Of a stretch of DNA of 62,333 nt, positions 18,016-26,991 are shown in pieces. The translations under genes and the position numbers were made by a program. The stretch comes from an uncultured Caulobacteraceae bacterium (GTDB lineage Bacteria > Pseudomonadota > Alphaproteobacteria > Caulobacterales > Caulobacteraceae), in assembly GCA_903872075.1 (NCBI GenBank), contig CAIQJF010000062.1:1-62333 (forward strand), in the 5' to 3' direction. The number at the start of each line of letters is the position of its first letter. The first letter of the stretch is position 1. The notes beneath the pieces are model-generated. The model saw only the letters and a program-made list of their open reading frames with translations. It did not search any database and was not told where the DNA came from.

Positions 18016-18046
18016 AGCCGGACCCGCCTTGCGGGGGCGGATCCGG
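18016..18046. terminator. Hairpin between convergent hflC and HiPIP genes
   Basis: Twelve-base arms (18016-18027 and 18035-18046, GCCGGACCCGCC / GGCGGATCCGGC) pair with a single mismatch around a 7-nt loop. There is no T-tract on either side, so this is only a probable bidirectional transcript end, judged mainly by its position between two converging genes. Confidence 0.4.
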
Positions 18047-18053
18047 CCAAAGC

Positions 18054-18338
18054 TCAGTGGGGCTTGGGCGCGAACAGTACGCACCAGGCATTCGGGGCGA
18101 TCGGCCCGGCCACCACCTTGCACGCGCCGACGGCCGTCGGCGAACCGCCCGGCACGAAATAGGTGCAGGTGGAGCATTTGTTCGCGCCGTTGGGGTGATC
18201 CTGAAACTTCACATTAGCCTTGGGCATGGTGCCGGCGGCCTTGGCCGTCAGCGGCTGGGCCAGCAGGGGGAGCCCCGCCAGCGTCGCCGCGCCGATCAGG
18301 ACCGTGCGCCGGGTCGCCGGCTTGATTTTGTCACTCAT
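18054..18338 (-). CDS. High-potential iron-sulfur protein (HiPIP), Tat-exported
   Basis: A 94-residue precursor. A twin-arginine signal (TRRTVLIGAATLAGLPLL) precedes a short mature domain with four cysteines at 55, 58, 73 and 86 in the HiPIP pattern CxxC-x14-C-x12-C (KCSTCTYF, GACKVVAGPI, NAWC). HiPIPs are periplasmic one-electron carriers holding a [4Fe-4S]3+/2+ cluster, which explains folding before Tat export. ATG 18338 is chosen because GGAG lies 7 nt upstream; an ATG seven codons earlier has no ribosome site. Its electron partner is not identified here. The PQQ/cytochrome dehydrogenase about 10 kb away is one possibility only. Confidence 0.88.
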   Translation of the reverse strand: MSDKIKPATRRTVLIGAATLAGLPLLAQPLTAKAAGTMPKANVKFQDHPNGANKCSTCTYFVPGGSPTAVGACKVVAGPIAPNAWCVLFAPKPH

Positions 18339-18419
18339 CGCTAACTCCGCATCTTTCATTCACTGCGCGCCCCGCGCCGGCGCGGACCCTAGAAGGGCGG
18401 CGACGGCTTGGGCAAGGGC

Positions 18420-21278
18420 TCAGGGCTTGGCCGGCGCCTTATCCGCGCGAGATGTGGCCTGGATCACCAGTTTCCAGGCTGTTTCGTCCCGGAACCAGCG
18501 GCGGGCGGCCGCCTGGACGTCAGCCTGCGTGGCCGATTCATAGTCCGGGAAGGTGGTGCGGATGAGATCGAGACGACGCGGATCCGCCAGCGCGCCGGTC
18601 AGGTTTGCCAGCCAGTATTCGTTGCCGAGTTGCGCCTTGCGCAGGCTGGCGATGTGAGGATTGCGCGCCCGCTCGAGTTCGTCGGCTGTAACGCCCGCCT
18701 CTCGCATGTCACGCGCAATAGCCCCGACGGTGTCGAAGAACCCTGGAATCAGCGGCGGCGGCATCTCGACCATGTTCATTATGTAGCCGTAGCCGCGGTA
18801 GGTCTGGGAAAGGTCCACCCGGGTGTCGGGGCTGTAGGTCGATCCCTGGGAGATGCGCACCTTGTCGACCAGCCGGTTGCCGAGCACGTCGCCGGCCAGC
18901 ATGGCGGCCCTGGCGCGCTTCATATCGGCGAAGAAGTCGGTGGCGGGCCAGGCGAGAACGGCGAGGGCCTGATCCGCGCGGCCGGTGTCCGTGCGGGTAA
19001 CCGGCTCGGCCGTCGGTTGTGGAAACCGCACCACCAAGGCCTGTGAGGGGATGGCCGGGGCTTGGCCCCGCGCCGGCAGTGCGCCCAGCGTGGTCGCGGT
19101 CAAGGCGATCGCCTTTTCGACCGTGACGTCGCCAACGATCGTCACCTCGATGGGTGCGTGGGCCAGCGCCGGCGCCAGCATGGCCTTAAGGTCCGACACC
19201 CGGGTGGCGACGATATCGGGCTTGGACGGCAGGCCGAACCGCGGGTCGCCACTGGTGAAGAGCGCCCCTCCGTCCCGCTCGAGCACGCCATCGGGCGTCG
19301 CCGCCAGCTGCGGCAGTTCGGCCAGCAGGCCGGCGCGGGCTCGCTCAAAGGCTTCCGGCCGGAAGCCGGCGTCGCTGAGATAGGCGGCGATCACCTGAAG
19401 CTCGACGTCGAGATCGGCCGGCCGGCTGGCGCCTTTGAAGTGAAACGCCTCATTGCCCACGGAAAACCCGACGCCGTAGATCTTTCCGGTCAGCGCGCGC
19501 TGGCTGTCCTCATAGCTGATCTTGCCAAAGCCGCCGGCGACAAGGGCCGGCGCAGCCCAGGTGGGGCTCGACTTGTCCCGGGGCAGTTCCAGACGACCGC
19601 CGCCAAAGGTGACGGAAACCAGCACCTGATCCTTTCGCAGCGTGGTCGGCTTGACGAGCAGCCGAACGCCGTTGTCAAAGCTCACGCTGGTCAAGCCCAG
19701 ATCGGCGACCTCGCTGCGCGCCGTCACGGCGCCGGGCGAGCCAAAGTCCGCGTAGGGCCAGACGACCGCCACCTGGGCGGCTTCGGCGGTCAGGGGTTCG
19801 GCCTGGGCCTGGGCGAACGCCGCCTTAACGGCCGCCTCGCCGCCGGCAATCGGCTCTGGCGAGGCCAGTTCCACCAACGGACCGGCGCCCGCAAACACGT
19901 CCTTAAGGGCCGAACTGACCGTCGTGGCTTTCAGACCCTTCACCGCCGCGTCAAAGATCACCAGGTCGTCCGCCGGCAGGTTGAAGACGTCATCGTCATT
20001 CACGGAGTCGACCAGGGTCGAGGCGAGCGCCGGAGTCGGACGCGTCGCCGCGCCGGCCACGGCGCTCTGCAGATCGGCCCGCATTTCGGCAATCTCGCGA
20101 TCGAGCTCGGCCTGGCTCACGCCATAGGCCACCAGACGGCGCACCTCTCGCGCGGCGGCGGTGAGGGACGTCTTCCAGGCGTCCGGCGGCGACGAGGCCT
20201 CGATCACGGCGATCTTGGTCGAGCGGAACAGGTTCTGAAACCCGCCGCCGGCGTTCAGGAACGGAGGATGCTCACCCTGGGCCAGCCGCAAAAGTCGCCG
20301 GTTGAGCACCGCCAGGCCCAGGTTTTCGATCGTCTCGCGCCGCTCCTTGGCGGCCGTATCCGGCGATGCGTCGTAGGGGCGCGCCCAGGTGATCACCACG
20401 CGCGTTGCGGCCCCGGGCTGTTCGACCAGCTTGACCACCGTTCCACGCGCTTCGACCTCGCCCAGGTCGGGCTCGGGCCGGGGCTCGCCTACCGGCTTCC
20501 AGTCGGAGAACAAGGACTTGATCCGAATCTCGACATCGGCGGGGTCGAAGTCGCCGACCGCGATCAACGTCGTGCGTTCGGGCCGGTAGTTTGCCTCATA
20601 GAAAGCCCTCACCCGGCTGGCGGGCGCGGTCTTGATCACTTCGACCGTGCCGATCGGAAAGCGGCGTGCGGCGAGTTGGCCATGCAGGAAAAGGTCGAGC
20701 TGCGCCTTCTCGGCCCGGTAGTCGGGCGTGTCGCGCAACCGTTCCTCGGACAACACGACCCCGCGCTCCACCGCGAGCGCCTTGGCGTCGAGCGTAAGAT
20801 TGCCGGCGGTTTCCCGCATCAGCATCAATCCGGTCCCCAGGGTGTCGGCCTCACTGCGTGGCAAGTCGAGCATATAGACGGTCTGGGTCCACTCGGTTTC
20901 CGCATTGGTGTCGGGGCCAAACGCCAGGCCCTTGCGCTGCAGGATGCGGATCATCTCGTCGGCCGCCACATGGGCGGAGCCGCGAAAGGCCATGTGTTCC
21001 AGCACATGGGCCAGGCCCTGCTCGTTGTCCCGCTCCTGCAAGGAGCCGGAGCCGACCCGGAGGCGCAGGGAGGTCTGTCCGGCAGGCGTGGCGTTGCGCA
21101 GGACGGCGTAGCGCATGCCGTTGGGCAGGATTCCGAACCGTACGGCCGGATCAGGTTTGAGATCGCTGCGATCCTGGGCCCAGACAGGCCTCGGCGGAGA
21201 ACTCGCGTTGGCGAGCAACGGCGTGGCCGCAAGCGTGAGACACATGAGCGCTGACGCAAATCTTGCCGAACGGGTCAT
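18420..21278 (-). CDS. M16 family zinc metallopeptidase (pitrilysin-like, fused double domain)
   Basis: A 952-residue exported protein with signal peptide (LMCLTLAATPLLANA). The inverted zinc motif HxxEH is intact in the first half: GLAHVLEHMAFRGS (H91, E94, H95), with the third ligand in ALAVERGVVLSEERLR. The second half repeats the M16 fold without the motif, as in single-chain pitrilysin/PqqL-type enzymes, which degrade peptides in the periplasm. It is divergent from the alkylsulfatase gene. The roughly 140-bp gap between them is the only candidate promoter region; I see no clear operator in it. Confidence 0.9.
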   Translation of the reverse strand: MTRSARFASALMCLTLAATPLLANASSPPRPVWAQDRSDLKPDPAVRFGILPNGMRYAVLRNATPAGQTSLRLRVGSGSLQERDNEQGLAHVLEHMAFRGSAHVAADEMIRILQRKGLAFGPDTNAETEWTQTVYMLDLPRSEADTLGTGLMLMRETAGNLTLDAKALAVERGVVLSEERLRDTPDYRAEKAQLDLFLHGQLAARRFPIGTVEVIKTAPASRVRAFYEANYRPERTTLIAVGDFDPADVEIRIKSLFSDWKPVGEPRPEPDLGEVEARGTVVKLVEQPGAATRVVITWARPYDASPDTAAKERRETIENLGLAVLNRRLLRLAQGEHPPFLNAGGGFQNLFRSTKIAVIEASSPPDAWKTSLTAAAREVRRLVAYGVSQAELDREIAEMRADLQSAVAGAATRPTPALASTLVDSVNDDDVFNLPADDLVIFDAAVKGLKATTVSSALKDVFAGAGPLVELASPEPIAGGEAAVKAAFAQAQAEPLTAEAAQVAVVWPYADFGSPGAVTARSEVADLGLTSVSFDNGVRLLVKPTTLRKDQVLVSVTFGGGRLELPRDKSSPTWAAPALVAGGFGKISYEDSQRALTGKIYGVGFSVGNEAFHFKGASRPADLDVELQVIAAYLSDAGFRPEAFERARAGLLAELPQLAATPDGVLERDGGALFTSGDPRFGLPSKPDIVATRVSDLKAMLAPALAHAPIEVTIVGDVTVEKAIALTATTLGALPARGQAPAIPSQALVVRFPQPTAEPVTRTDTGRADQALAVLAWPATDFFADMKRARAAMLAGDVLGNRLVDKVRISQGSTYSPDTRVDLSQTYRGYGYIMNMVEMPPPLIPGFFDTVGAIARDMREAGVTADELERARNPHIASLRKAQLGNEYWLANLTGALADPRRLDLIRTTFPDYESATQADVQAAARRWFRDETAWKLVIQATSRADKAPAKP

Positions 21279-21418
21279 GGTGTCTCCAGGCCGGGCGAAA
21301 CGCGGCCGACGATAAACAGTGTACGGTTCCGGCCTAGGTTTAGACCGCGGCGAAGTTAAGGTAGGCGAGGCGAGTCCCGGGCTTCCACGGGACAGAAGAA
21401 ACCGGAAACGCCTGAGCC

Positions 21419-23314
21419 ATGAGCAAGGATCCCAAGTCCGCGACCGCGGCGACCCAGGCCGCCCAGGCCCGGCTGGCCGCGAGCCTCCCGGCCGACGATG
21501 GCGAAGATTTCGTCAAGGCGCGCCGCGGCTTCATCGGTACGGTTGCTGACGGCAAAATCGTCGACGCCGAGGGCCGCGTGTTCTGGAACATGGGCGCCTT
21601 CGCGTTTCAGGAGGGTGACGCGCCCTGCCCGCCGACCGTCAATCCCAGTCTCTGGAGACAGGCCCGGCTCAACGCCATCCACGGCCTCTTCGAGGTGACG
21701 CCGGGCCTCTATCAGGTGCGCGGCTTCGACATCTCCAACATCAGCTTCATCGAGGGCGACACCGGCTACATCGTCATCGACCCGCTGATTTCGGCCGAGA
21801 CCGCGGCGGCGGCCCTGGCGCTGCTGCGCCGGCATCGCGGCGACAAGCCGGTGACCGCGGTGATCTACACCCACAGCCACGTCGATCACTATGGCGGCGT
21901 GCGCGGGGTCATCAGCGAGGCCGACATCGCGGCCGGCATGACCATCATTGCTCCGGAAGGCTTCCTCGACGCGGCGGTGAGCGAGAACGTCCTGGCCGGC
22001 AACGCCATGAGCCGGCGGGCAACCTACATGTACGGCGCCCTGCTGCCCCGCGACGCCACCGGCCATGTGGACGCGGGGCTCGGCAAGACGGTCTCGATGG
22101 GCTCGGTGAGTCTGGTTCCACCGACCGTGAGCATCTCCAGAACCGGCGAGCGCCTGACGGTCGATGGCGTGGAGATCGTCTTTCAGGTGACGCCCGACAC
22201 CGAGGCGCCGGCGGAGATGAACTTCTTCTTCCCGAAGTTCCGCGCCCTGTGCATGGCCGAGAACTGCTCCTGCCACCTGCACAATCTCTACACGCCGCGC
22301 GGCGCCCAGGTGCGCGACGCCAAGGCCTGGAGCTTCCACATCGACGAGGCCATGCGCATGTTCGGCCCGGAAACCGACGTGCTGTTCGCCAGCCATCACT
22401 GGCCGCGTTGGGGCCGAGGCGAGGCAGAGACCTTCCTGACCAAGCAGCGCGACCTCTACAAATATATCCACGACCAGACCCTGCGGCTGGCCAACCATGG
22501 GCTGAACCCGGTGGAGATCGCCGAGGAGATCGCCCTGCCCCCGACCCTGGCGGCGGAGTGGTACACGCGCGACTACTACGGAACGCTCAACCACAACGCC
22601 AAGGCGGTCTATCAGCGCTATCTGGGCTGGTTCGACGGCAACCCCGCCAATCTGCACAAGCTGCCGCCGGTGGAAGCCGGCAAGCGCTACGTCGATCTGG
22701 CGGGCGGACCCGAGGCGTTGCTGGGCAAGGCCAGATCGGCCTTCGACGCCGGGGACTATCGCTGGGTCGCCGAGGTGGTGAACCATCTGGTGTTCGCCGA
22801 TCCGTCGAACACCGACGCCCGGGCCCTTCAGGCCGACGCGCTGGAGCAGCTCGGCTATCAGGCCGAGTCCGGCCCATGGCGCGCCTTCTACCTCACCGGC
22901 GCCATGGAGCTGCGCTCTCCCCGCCCCGCCGCGACCCAGCCCCGCCAGGGCGCCGCCGGTCAGCTGCGCGCCCTGCCCGCGGACTCCTTGCTCGACTCCC
23001 TGTCGGTTCGGCTGAACGGCCCCAGAGCCGGCGCCACGGAACTGACGCTCAATCTCTGCTTCATCGACACCGGCGAGACCTACGCCGTCACGGTGCAGAA
23101 CGCGGTGCTGCATCACCGCGCGGGCGCGGCGTCCGACGTCGCGTCCGTCAGCCTGACCCGCGAAACGCTCGTCGATCTCGTCATCGGCCAGACCACGCTC
23201 GATGCGGCCTTGGGCTCCGGCGCCGTGACCGCGGCCGACAGCGCCGGAGCGCTGGTGGTGTTGCTCGGGCTCCTGGACCGCTTCGACTTCTGGTTCAAGA
23301 TCGTGGCGCCATAG
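21419..23314 (+). CDS. Alkyl sulfatase / metallo-beta-lactamase fold hydrolase (SdsA1/YjcS-like)
   Basis: A 631-residue enzyme. The binuclear zinc motif THSHVDHYGG (H152, H154, D156, H157) lies in an MBL fold. A helical dimerisation region follows (KYIHDQTLRLANHGLNPVEIAEEIALPP), then a C-terminal SCP2-like hydrophobic-binding domain (LLDSLSVRLNGPRA…). This three-part order is that of SdsA1-type sulfatases, which hydrolyse primary or secondary alkyl sulfates to alcohol plus sulfate. No signal peptide is evident, unlike secreted SdsA1, so the substrate may be taken up first. The proximity of a sulfate importer 5-9 kb downstream fits sulfate scavenging (inference). The ribosome site before the ATG is poor. 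Confidence 0.88.
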   Translation: MSKDPKSATAATQAAQARLAASLPADDGEDFVKARRGFIGTVADGKIVDAEGRVFWNMGAFAFQEGDAPCPPTVNPSLWRQARLNAIHGLFEVTPGLYQVRGFDISNISFIEGDTGYIVIDPLISAETAAAALALLRRHRGDKPVTAVIYTHSHVDHYGGVRGVISEADIAAGMTIIAPEGFLDAAVSENVLAGNAMSRRATYMYGALLPRDATGHVDAGLGKTVSMGSVSLVPPTVSISRTGERLTVDGVEIVFQVTPDTEAPAEMNFFFPKFRALCMAENCSCHLHNLYTPRGAQVRDAKAWSFHIDEAMRMFGPETDVLFASHHWPRWGRGEAETFLTKQRDLYKYIHDQTLRLANHGLNPVEIAEEIALPPTLAAEWYTRDYYGTLNHNAKAVYQRYLGWFDGNPANLHKLPPVEAGKRYVDLAGGPEALLGKARSAFDAGDYRWVAEVVNHLVFADPSNTDARALQADALEQLGYQAESGPWRAFYLTGAMELRSPRPAATQPRQGAAGQLRALPADSLLDSLSVRLNGPRAGATELTLNLCFIDTGETYAVTVQNAVLHHRAGAASDVASVSLTRETLVDLVIGQTTLDAALGSGAVTAADSAGALVVLLGLLDRFDFWFKIVAP

Positions 23315-23322
23315 AAGGCGAG

Positions 23323-23338
23323 GGGCGCAGTTGCGCCC
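23323..23338. terminator. Short hairpin between convergent genes
   Basis: GGGCGCA GT TGCGCCC is a perfect 7-bp stem with a 2-nt centre. It sits between the alkylsulfatase stop and the stop codon of the ModE-type gene, which it touches. There is no T-tract; it could serve both converging transcripts. Confidence 0.35.
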
Positions 23339-24147
23339 TACCCCACCGCCAAAATCACCTGCGAGGCCTTGATCAGGGCCGTCGCGCGATCGCCGACCCT
23401 CAAGCCCAGATCGTCCAGACCGCGGCGGGTGACATTGGCCACCAGGGTCTTGCCGTCGGCCAGTTCCAGCACGACCTCGCTGTTCACCGCGCCGGGATCC
23501 AGGGCGATGACCGTTCCGGCCAGGCGGTTGCGGGCGCTGGCGCGCACGTCGCCGTCGGCGGCCACAAGCACCACGACGCTGGCCTTGATCAGGGCGAAGG
23601 CCTGGGAGCCGCTGGCGAGACCCAGTTCGACAATGCTGGGCCGGGTGACGGTGGCGACGATCTCCAGGCCCTGGCCGATATCGAGCACCACCTCGGCGTT
23701 GACGGCGCCCTCCAGCAGTTCTTTGACCTGGCCGCGGTAGGTGTTGCGGGCGCTGGTGCGCATGGGCAGGCTCCAGGGACTGTTGAGATCGCCGATATCC
23801 ACCGTGGTGGGATCGGCGGCGAAGCGGGCGTTCAGACGGTCCATGGCCAGGGCGATCTCGTCCTGGACATGTCGAAGGGCGCGGAGGGCGGCCTCGCCCT
23901 CGGGCGTCAGACCGGCCGCGCCGCCGGCCCGGCCGCCGGCGCGGGCCTGGACCAGCGGCTTGGGGAACAAATTGTTGAGAGTCTGGACCGCATCCCAGGT
24001 TGCCCGATAGCCGAGGCCGATCTCGGCCCCCGCCGCGGTGATCGAGCCCTGCCGGCCGATGGCCTCCAGCAGACGGATGCGATCCTCGCCGGCCCGCGCC
24101 GATCCGCCCAGGCGCAGGGAGGCCCCTGTGCCGACGCCGCCGCTCAC
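23338..24147 (-). CDS. ModE-type regulator with tandem Mop (TOBE) domains
   Basis: About 269 residues. The N-terminal winged helix matches ModE (RIRLLEAIGRQGSITAAGAEIGLGYRATWDAVQTLNNLF). Two Mop repeats follow (SARNTYRGQVKELLEGAVNAEVVLDIG… and SARNRLAGTVIALDPGAVNSEVVLELADG…, each ending ALIKAS). This is the full ModE architecture: DNA binding plus an oxyanion-sensing di-Mop domain, normally for molybdate or tungstate. I use the GTG at 24147; the open frame reaches a TTG at 24219, but that leader looks non-native. The gene is divergent from an ABC export operon with a palindrome between them, and no modABC genes are in the window, so the regulated target may be export rather than molybdate uptake. 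Confidence 0.85.
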   Translation of the reverse strand: MSGGVGTGASLRLGGSARAGEDRIRLLEAIGRQGSITAAGAEIGLGYRATWDAVQTLNNLFPKPLVQARAGGRAGGAAGLTPEGEAALRALRHVQDEIALAMDRLNARFAADPTTVDIGDLNSPWSLPMRTSARNTYRGQVKELLEGAVNAEVVLDIGQGLEIVATVTRPSIVELGLASGSQAFALIKASVVVLVAADGDVRASARNRLAGTVIALDPGAVNSEVVLELADGKTLVANVTRRGLDDLGLRVGDRATALIKASQVILAVG

Positions 24148-24295
24148 CCGAAAACGTCCGCGCGTTTCATGGCTCCAGAGGTCGGCCGCGTCACGGCGTC
24201 TGTCAACCGTCCGTCGCAATCTGAAGAATTACGACTTATTCACTTGAACGCTGGACGGCAAAACGGTCTTTTCATGCCCGGAAAGTGGCGTCGCG

Positions 24296-24313
24296 CGAAG
24301 TATAAATACTTCG
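24296..24313. promoter_or_regulatory. 18-bp palindrome, candidate operator for the export operon
   Basis: CGAAGTATAAATACTTCG has perfect 8-bp arms around AA. It lies in the AT-rich gap between the ModE-type gene and the outer-membrane efflux gene, 13 bp before that ATG, where a bound repressor would block transcription or initiation. The TAT/ATA core recalls ModE boxes, but the spacing differs from the E. coli consensus as I know it. Assigning the ModE-type protein to it is inference. Confidence 0.55.
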
Positions 24314-24326
24314 GCAGCGACTATTC

Positions 24327-25844
24327 ATGAGGACTCATTCCATCTTGACGCCCTGGCGCCAGATAAGAACGGCTGCGCTGTTGCTGACGGCGGCCCCGAT
24401 GACCCTGCTTCTCGGCGCGGGTCCGGCGCTGGCTGGCCATCGCCCGGCCAAGGTGGAAACACCGGCGGTACCGCTGCCGGCGGCCTATGTCGGCGCGAGC
24501 CAGGCCGCAGCGCTGCCGGCCGTCGCGCTCGATCAATGGTGGCGGCTCTTCAAGGATCCGGCGCTCGACGCCCTTGAAGACGAAGCCTTTCGCACCGCGT
24601 CCGACGCCCGCACCGCGGCGGCGCGCATTCTGGAGGCCCGCGCCACCCGTGCGGCGCAGACAGCCAAGACCCTGCCCACCGGATCGATCTCCGGCGCCGC
24701 CAGCCACCAGAAGGCCTATGAACTCGGCGGCCGGGGCGACAATCTCAATCCGATCAGCGGCGTCACCGACAATGCCGGCGGCAATTTCAACATCTCCTGG
24801 GAACTCGACCTGTTCGGCCGCCTGGCCGTGGCCCGGCGGGTGGCCGACGCCGACGCGGCCGAGGCGCGGTTCAATGTGGAGGGGACGCGCGCCAGTCTGG
24901 CCGCGGCGGTGGCCGACGCCTATTTCCAGACCCGCGGGTTTGAGATCCGGCTGGCCGACGCCCGCGAGACCGTTCGCATCGAGGACGACCTGTTGACTGT
25001 CGCCCGCCGCAAGGCCGCCGCAGGCGCGGCGCCGGAGGACGAGATCGACCGCGTGGCCGGCCAGAAAGCCCGGGCCGCCGCCCAGGCCGCCGATTTTGCG
25101 AGCCAGCTGTCGGGCACGCGACGGCAGTTGCTGATCCTGGTTGGCCGCGACCTGCGCGACACCGACAAACTGGCGCCAGCCGCCGCGCCGCCGGAGACGC
25201 CGCCCACGCCCGAGGCCTTGCCGTCCGAGCTTCTGATCCGCCGCCCCGACATCCGCGAGGCCGACTTCCGCCTGCGCGCGGAACTGGGCGCGGCGCGACT
25301 GGCCCGTCTGGCCATCTTCCCCACCGTCACCCTGCTGCCGGGCCTGGGTCTCTCCAGCACCGGGGCGCCCGGCGTCTCCTATATTCCGCCCTCGACCCTG
25401 GTGACCGCCCGACAGGTGTCGACCACGGGCTTCTGGAACCTCGCGGCGGGGATCACCGCCCCGACTCTCGACATCCCCAAATTGCTCTATCAGGCCCGGG
25501 CCGAAGACGCGCGCGCGCGGCAGGCGGCGGTGGCCTATGAACGCACCGTTCGCAACGCCTTCGGCGAGGCGCAGAACGCCCTGATCTCCCTTGAGGCCGG
25601 CGAGCAGGCCACGGCCATTCTCGCCGATGGGGAAACGCGCGCCCGCCGGGCCTATGACGCCTCGCGGCGGCGCTACGCCCAGGGAATGGACGACCTCACG
25701 GCCACCCTGTCAGCCGAACAGTCCTGGCGGGCGATCCGCTCGGACCTGACCGCCGAACGGGTCGACACCCTGCGGCGCGCGGTGAGCGCCTACAAGGCGC
25801 TCGGCGGCGGCTGGGCATCGACGGGATCGGCGGGGACGCTCTGA
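24327..25844 (+). CDS. Outer-membrane efflux protein, TolC/NodT type
   Basis: A 505-residue outer-membrane factor: N-terminal WWRLFKDPALDALEDEAF and two repeats of long alpha-hairpins (ARILEARATRAAQTAKTLP, then LLIRRPDIREADFRLRAELGAARLARLAIFPTVTL, the NodT signature). It would form the trimeric exit duct for the ABC exporter encoded next. NodT-type members usually carry a lipobox cysteine; here the signal ends PALAGHRP with no Cys, so the protein is probably cleaved by signal peptidase I and not lipidated. The stop is directly followed by the permease start (25846). Confidence 0.87.
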   Translation: MRTHSILTPWRQIRTAALLLTAAPMTLLLGAGPALAGHRPAKVETPAVPLPAAYVGASQAAALPAVALDQWWRLFKDPALDALEDEAFRTASDARTAAARILEARATRAAQTAKTLPTGSISGAASHQKAYELGGRGDNLNPISGVTDNAGGNFNISWELDLFGRLAVARRVADADAAEARFNVEGTRASLAAAVADAYFQTRGFEIRLADARETVRIEDDLLTVARRKAAAGAAPEDEIDRVAGQKARAAAQAADFASQLSGTRRQLLILVGRDLRDTDKLAPAAAPPETPPTPEALPSELLIRRPDIREADFRLRAELGAARLARLAIFPTVTLLPGLGLSSTGAPGVSYIPPSTLVTARQVSTTGFWNLAAGITAPTLDIPKLLYQARAEDARARQAAVAYERTVRNAFGEAQNALISLEAGEQATAILADGETRARRAYDASRRRYAQGMDDLTATLSAEQSWRAIRSDLTAERVDTLRRAVSAYKALGGGWASTGSAGTL

Positions 25845-25845
25845 C

Positions 25846-26991
25846 ATGTCCCTCGCGCTGGCCACCCTTCTCTATGAATGGCGCCGCTACATGGCCGCCG
25901 TCGTCGCCCTGGCCTTCTCCGGCATGATGGTGCTGGTGATGCTCGGCCTGTTCACCGGCATCATCCACTCCGATTTCGCGACAACAGAACGCTCGCGGGC
26001 CGACATCTTCATCCTGCCGCCCAAGGTGGCGAGCATGGTCAACGCCAACGTCAGCCTGCCGAAGCGGGTGCAACCGCTCATCTTCCTCAATCCCCACGTT
26101 ACCGAGGTCCGCAGCCTGGAGGAGACGTTTGGGTCCTGGGTCAACCGACCGGGCCCGGGCGGACATCAGGTGCAGAAATTCATCCAGCTCTGGGGTGTCG
26201 ACCCTCAGCCCGGCGCGGTCACCCTGCCCTTCGACTACACCGAAGAAACGCGCATCGCGCTCATGGAACCCGGCGCCGTGGCGGTGGACGCCAGCGCCCT
26301 GGGGACTCTCGGGGTCAAACTCGGCGATACGGCGTCGATCAACGGCCACGCCGTGCGGGTCCGCGCCATTCTGCACAACTATCAGAGCATCGAGTCGCCC
26401 GCCCTGGCCGCCTCGCGGGACACGGTCCGGGGTGTCAGTCGCAGCGGCGGCGGCAACGGCGCCGAGACCGGGCCGCTGATGGTGCGGATCGACAATCCGG
26501 CTCTGGCGGAGACCATCTCGGCTGAGTTGAACGCCAGTTCGCACGGCGCCTACCGCGCCTGGACCAAGGCGGAATTCAACCGCGCCAATGAGAACGCCGT
26601 GATGTCGCAGCAGATCGTCGGGGTGATGCTGGTGTTCCTGACCATCATGTCGATCCTGATCGGCGTCGGCATCACCTCCCAGACCCTGCGCGGCGCGATC
26701 CTGTCCAACATCCGCGAGTTCGCCTCCCTACGGGCCTTGGGAATCTCCATGGGCTCGCTGCGCTGGTTCGTCATGGAGCTGTCGATGTGGGCGGGCGTGG
26801 CCGGGATCGGCGCGGCCGGACTGATCACCTGGGTGGCCTCCCTGGCGGCCGCCGGCGCGGGCCTGCCGCTGTTCATTCGCCCCCAGCCCGCCCTCATGGT
26901 GTGCGGCATGCTGATGGTGATCGCCATCGCCTCCGGGGCCATGGCCATGGGCGTTCTCAAGCACAGCCAGCCGGCGGATCTGCTGCGATGA
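25846..26991 (+). CDS. ABC transporter permease, FtsX/DevC-like
   Basis: A 381-residue inner-membrane protein with the MacB/FtsX plan: helix 1 (MAAVVALAFSGMMVLVMLGLFTGII), a large periplasmic domain (about 50-235), then three C-terminal helices (VGVMLVFLTIMSILIGVGI, SMWAGVAGIGAAGLITWVASL, LMVCGMLMVIAIASGAMAMGV). DevC-type permeases work with a DevA-like ATPase and an HlyD adaptor to push substrate through a TolC duct. It sits 1 bp after the OMF stop and overlaps the ATPase by ATGA (26988-26991). Confidence 0.86.
   Translation: MSLALATLLYEWRRYMAAVVALAFSGMMVLVMLGLFTGIIHSDFATTERSRADIFILPPKVASMVNANVSLPKRVQPLIFLNPHVTEVRSLEETFGSWVNRPGPGGHQVQKFIQLWGVDPQPGAVTLPFDYTEETRIALMEPGAVAVDASALGTLGVKLGDTASINGHAVRVRAILHNYQSIESPALAASRDTVRGVSRSGGGNGAETGPLMVRIDNPALAETISAELNASSHGAYRAWTKAEFNRANENAVMSQQIVGVMLVFLTIMSILIGVGITSQTLRGAILSNIREFASLRALGISMGSLRWFVMELSMWAGVAGIGAAGLITWVASLAAAGAGLPLFIRPQPALMVCGMLMVIAIASGAMAMGVLKHSQPADLLR

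Noticed and set aside
19062..21254. 730-codon plus-strand open frame opposite the M16 peptidase
   Set aside because: Antisense to a gene with intact HxxEH and signal peptide; no domain of its own.
21356..23116. Long minus-strand open frame (about 586 codons) opposite the alkylsulfatase gene
   Set aside because: It is antisense to a clear enzyme, rich in Arg/Gly/His as GC-biased shadow frames are, and has no recognisable domain or ribosome site.
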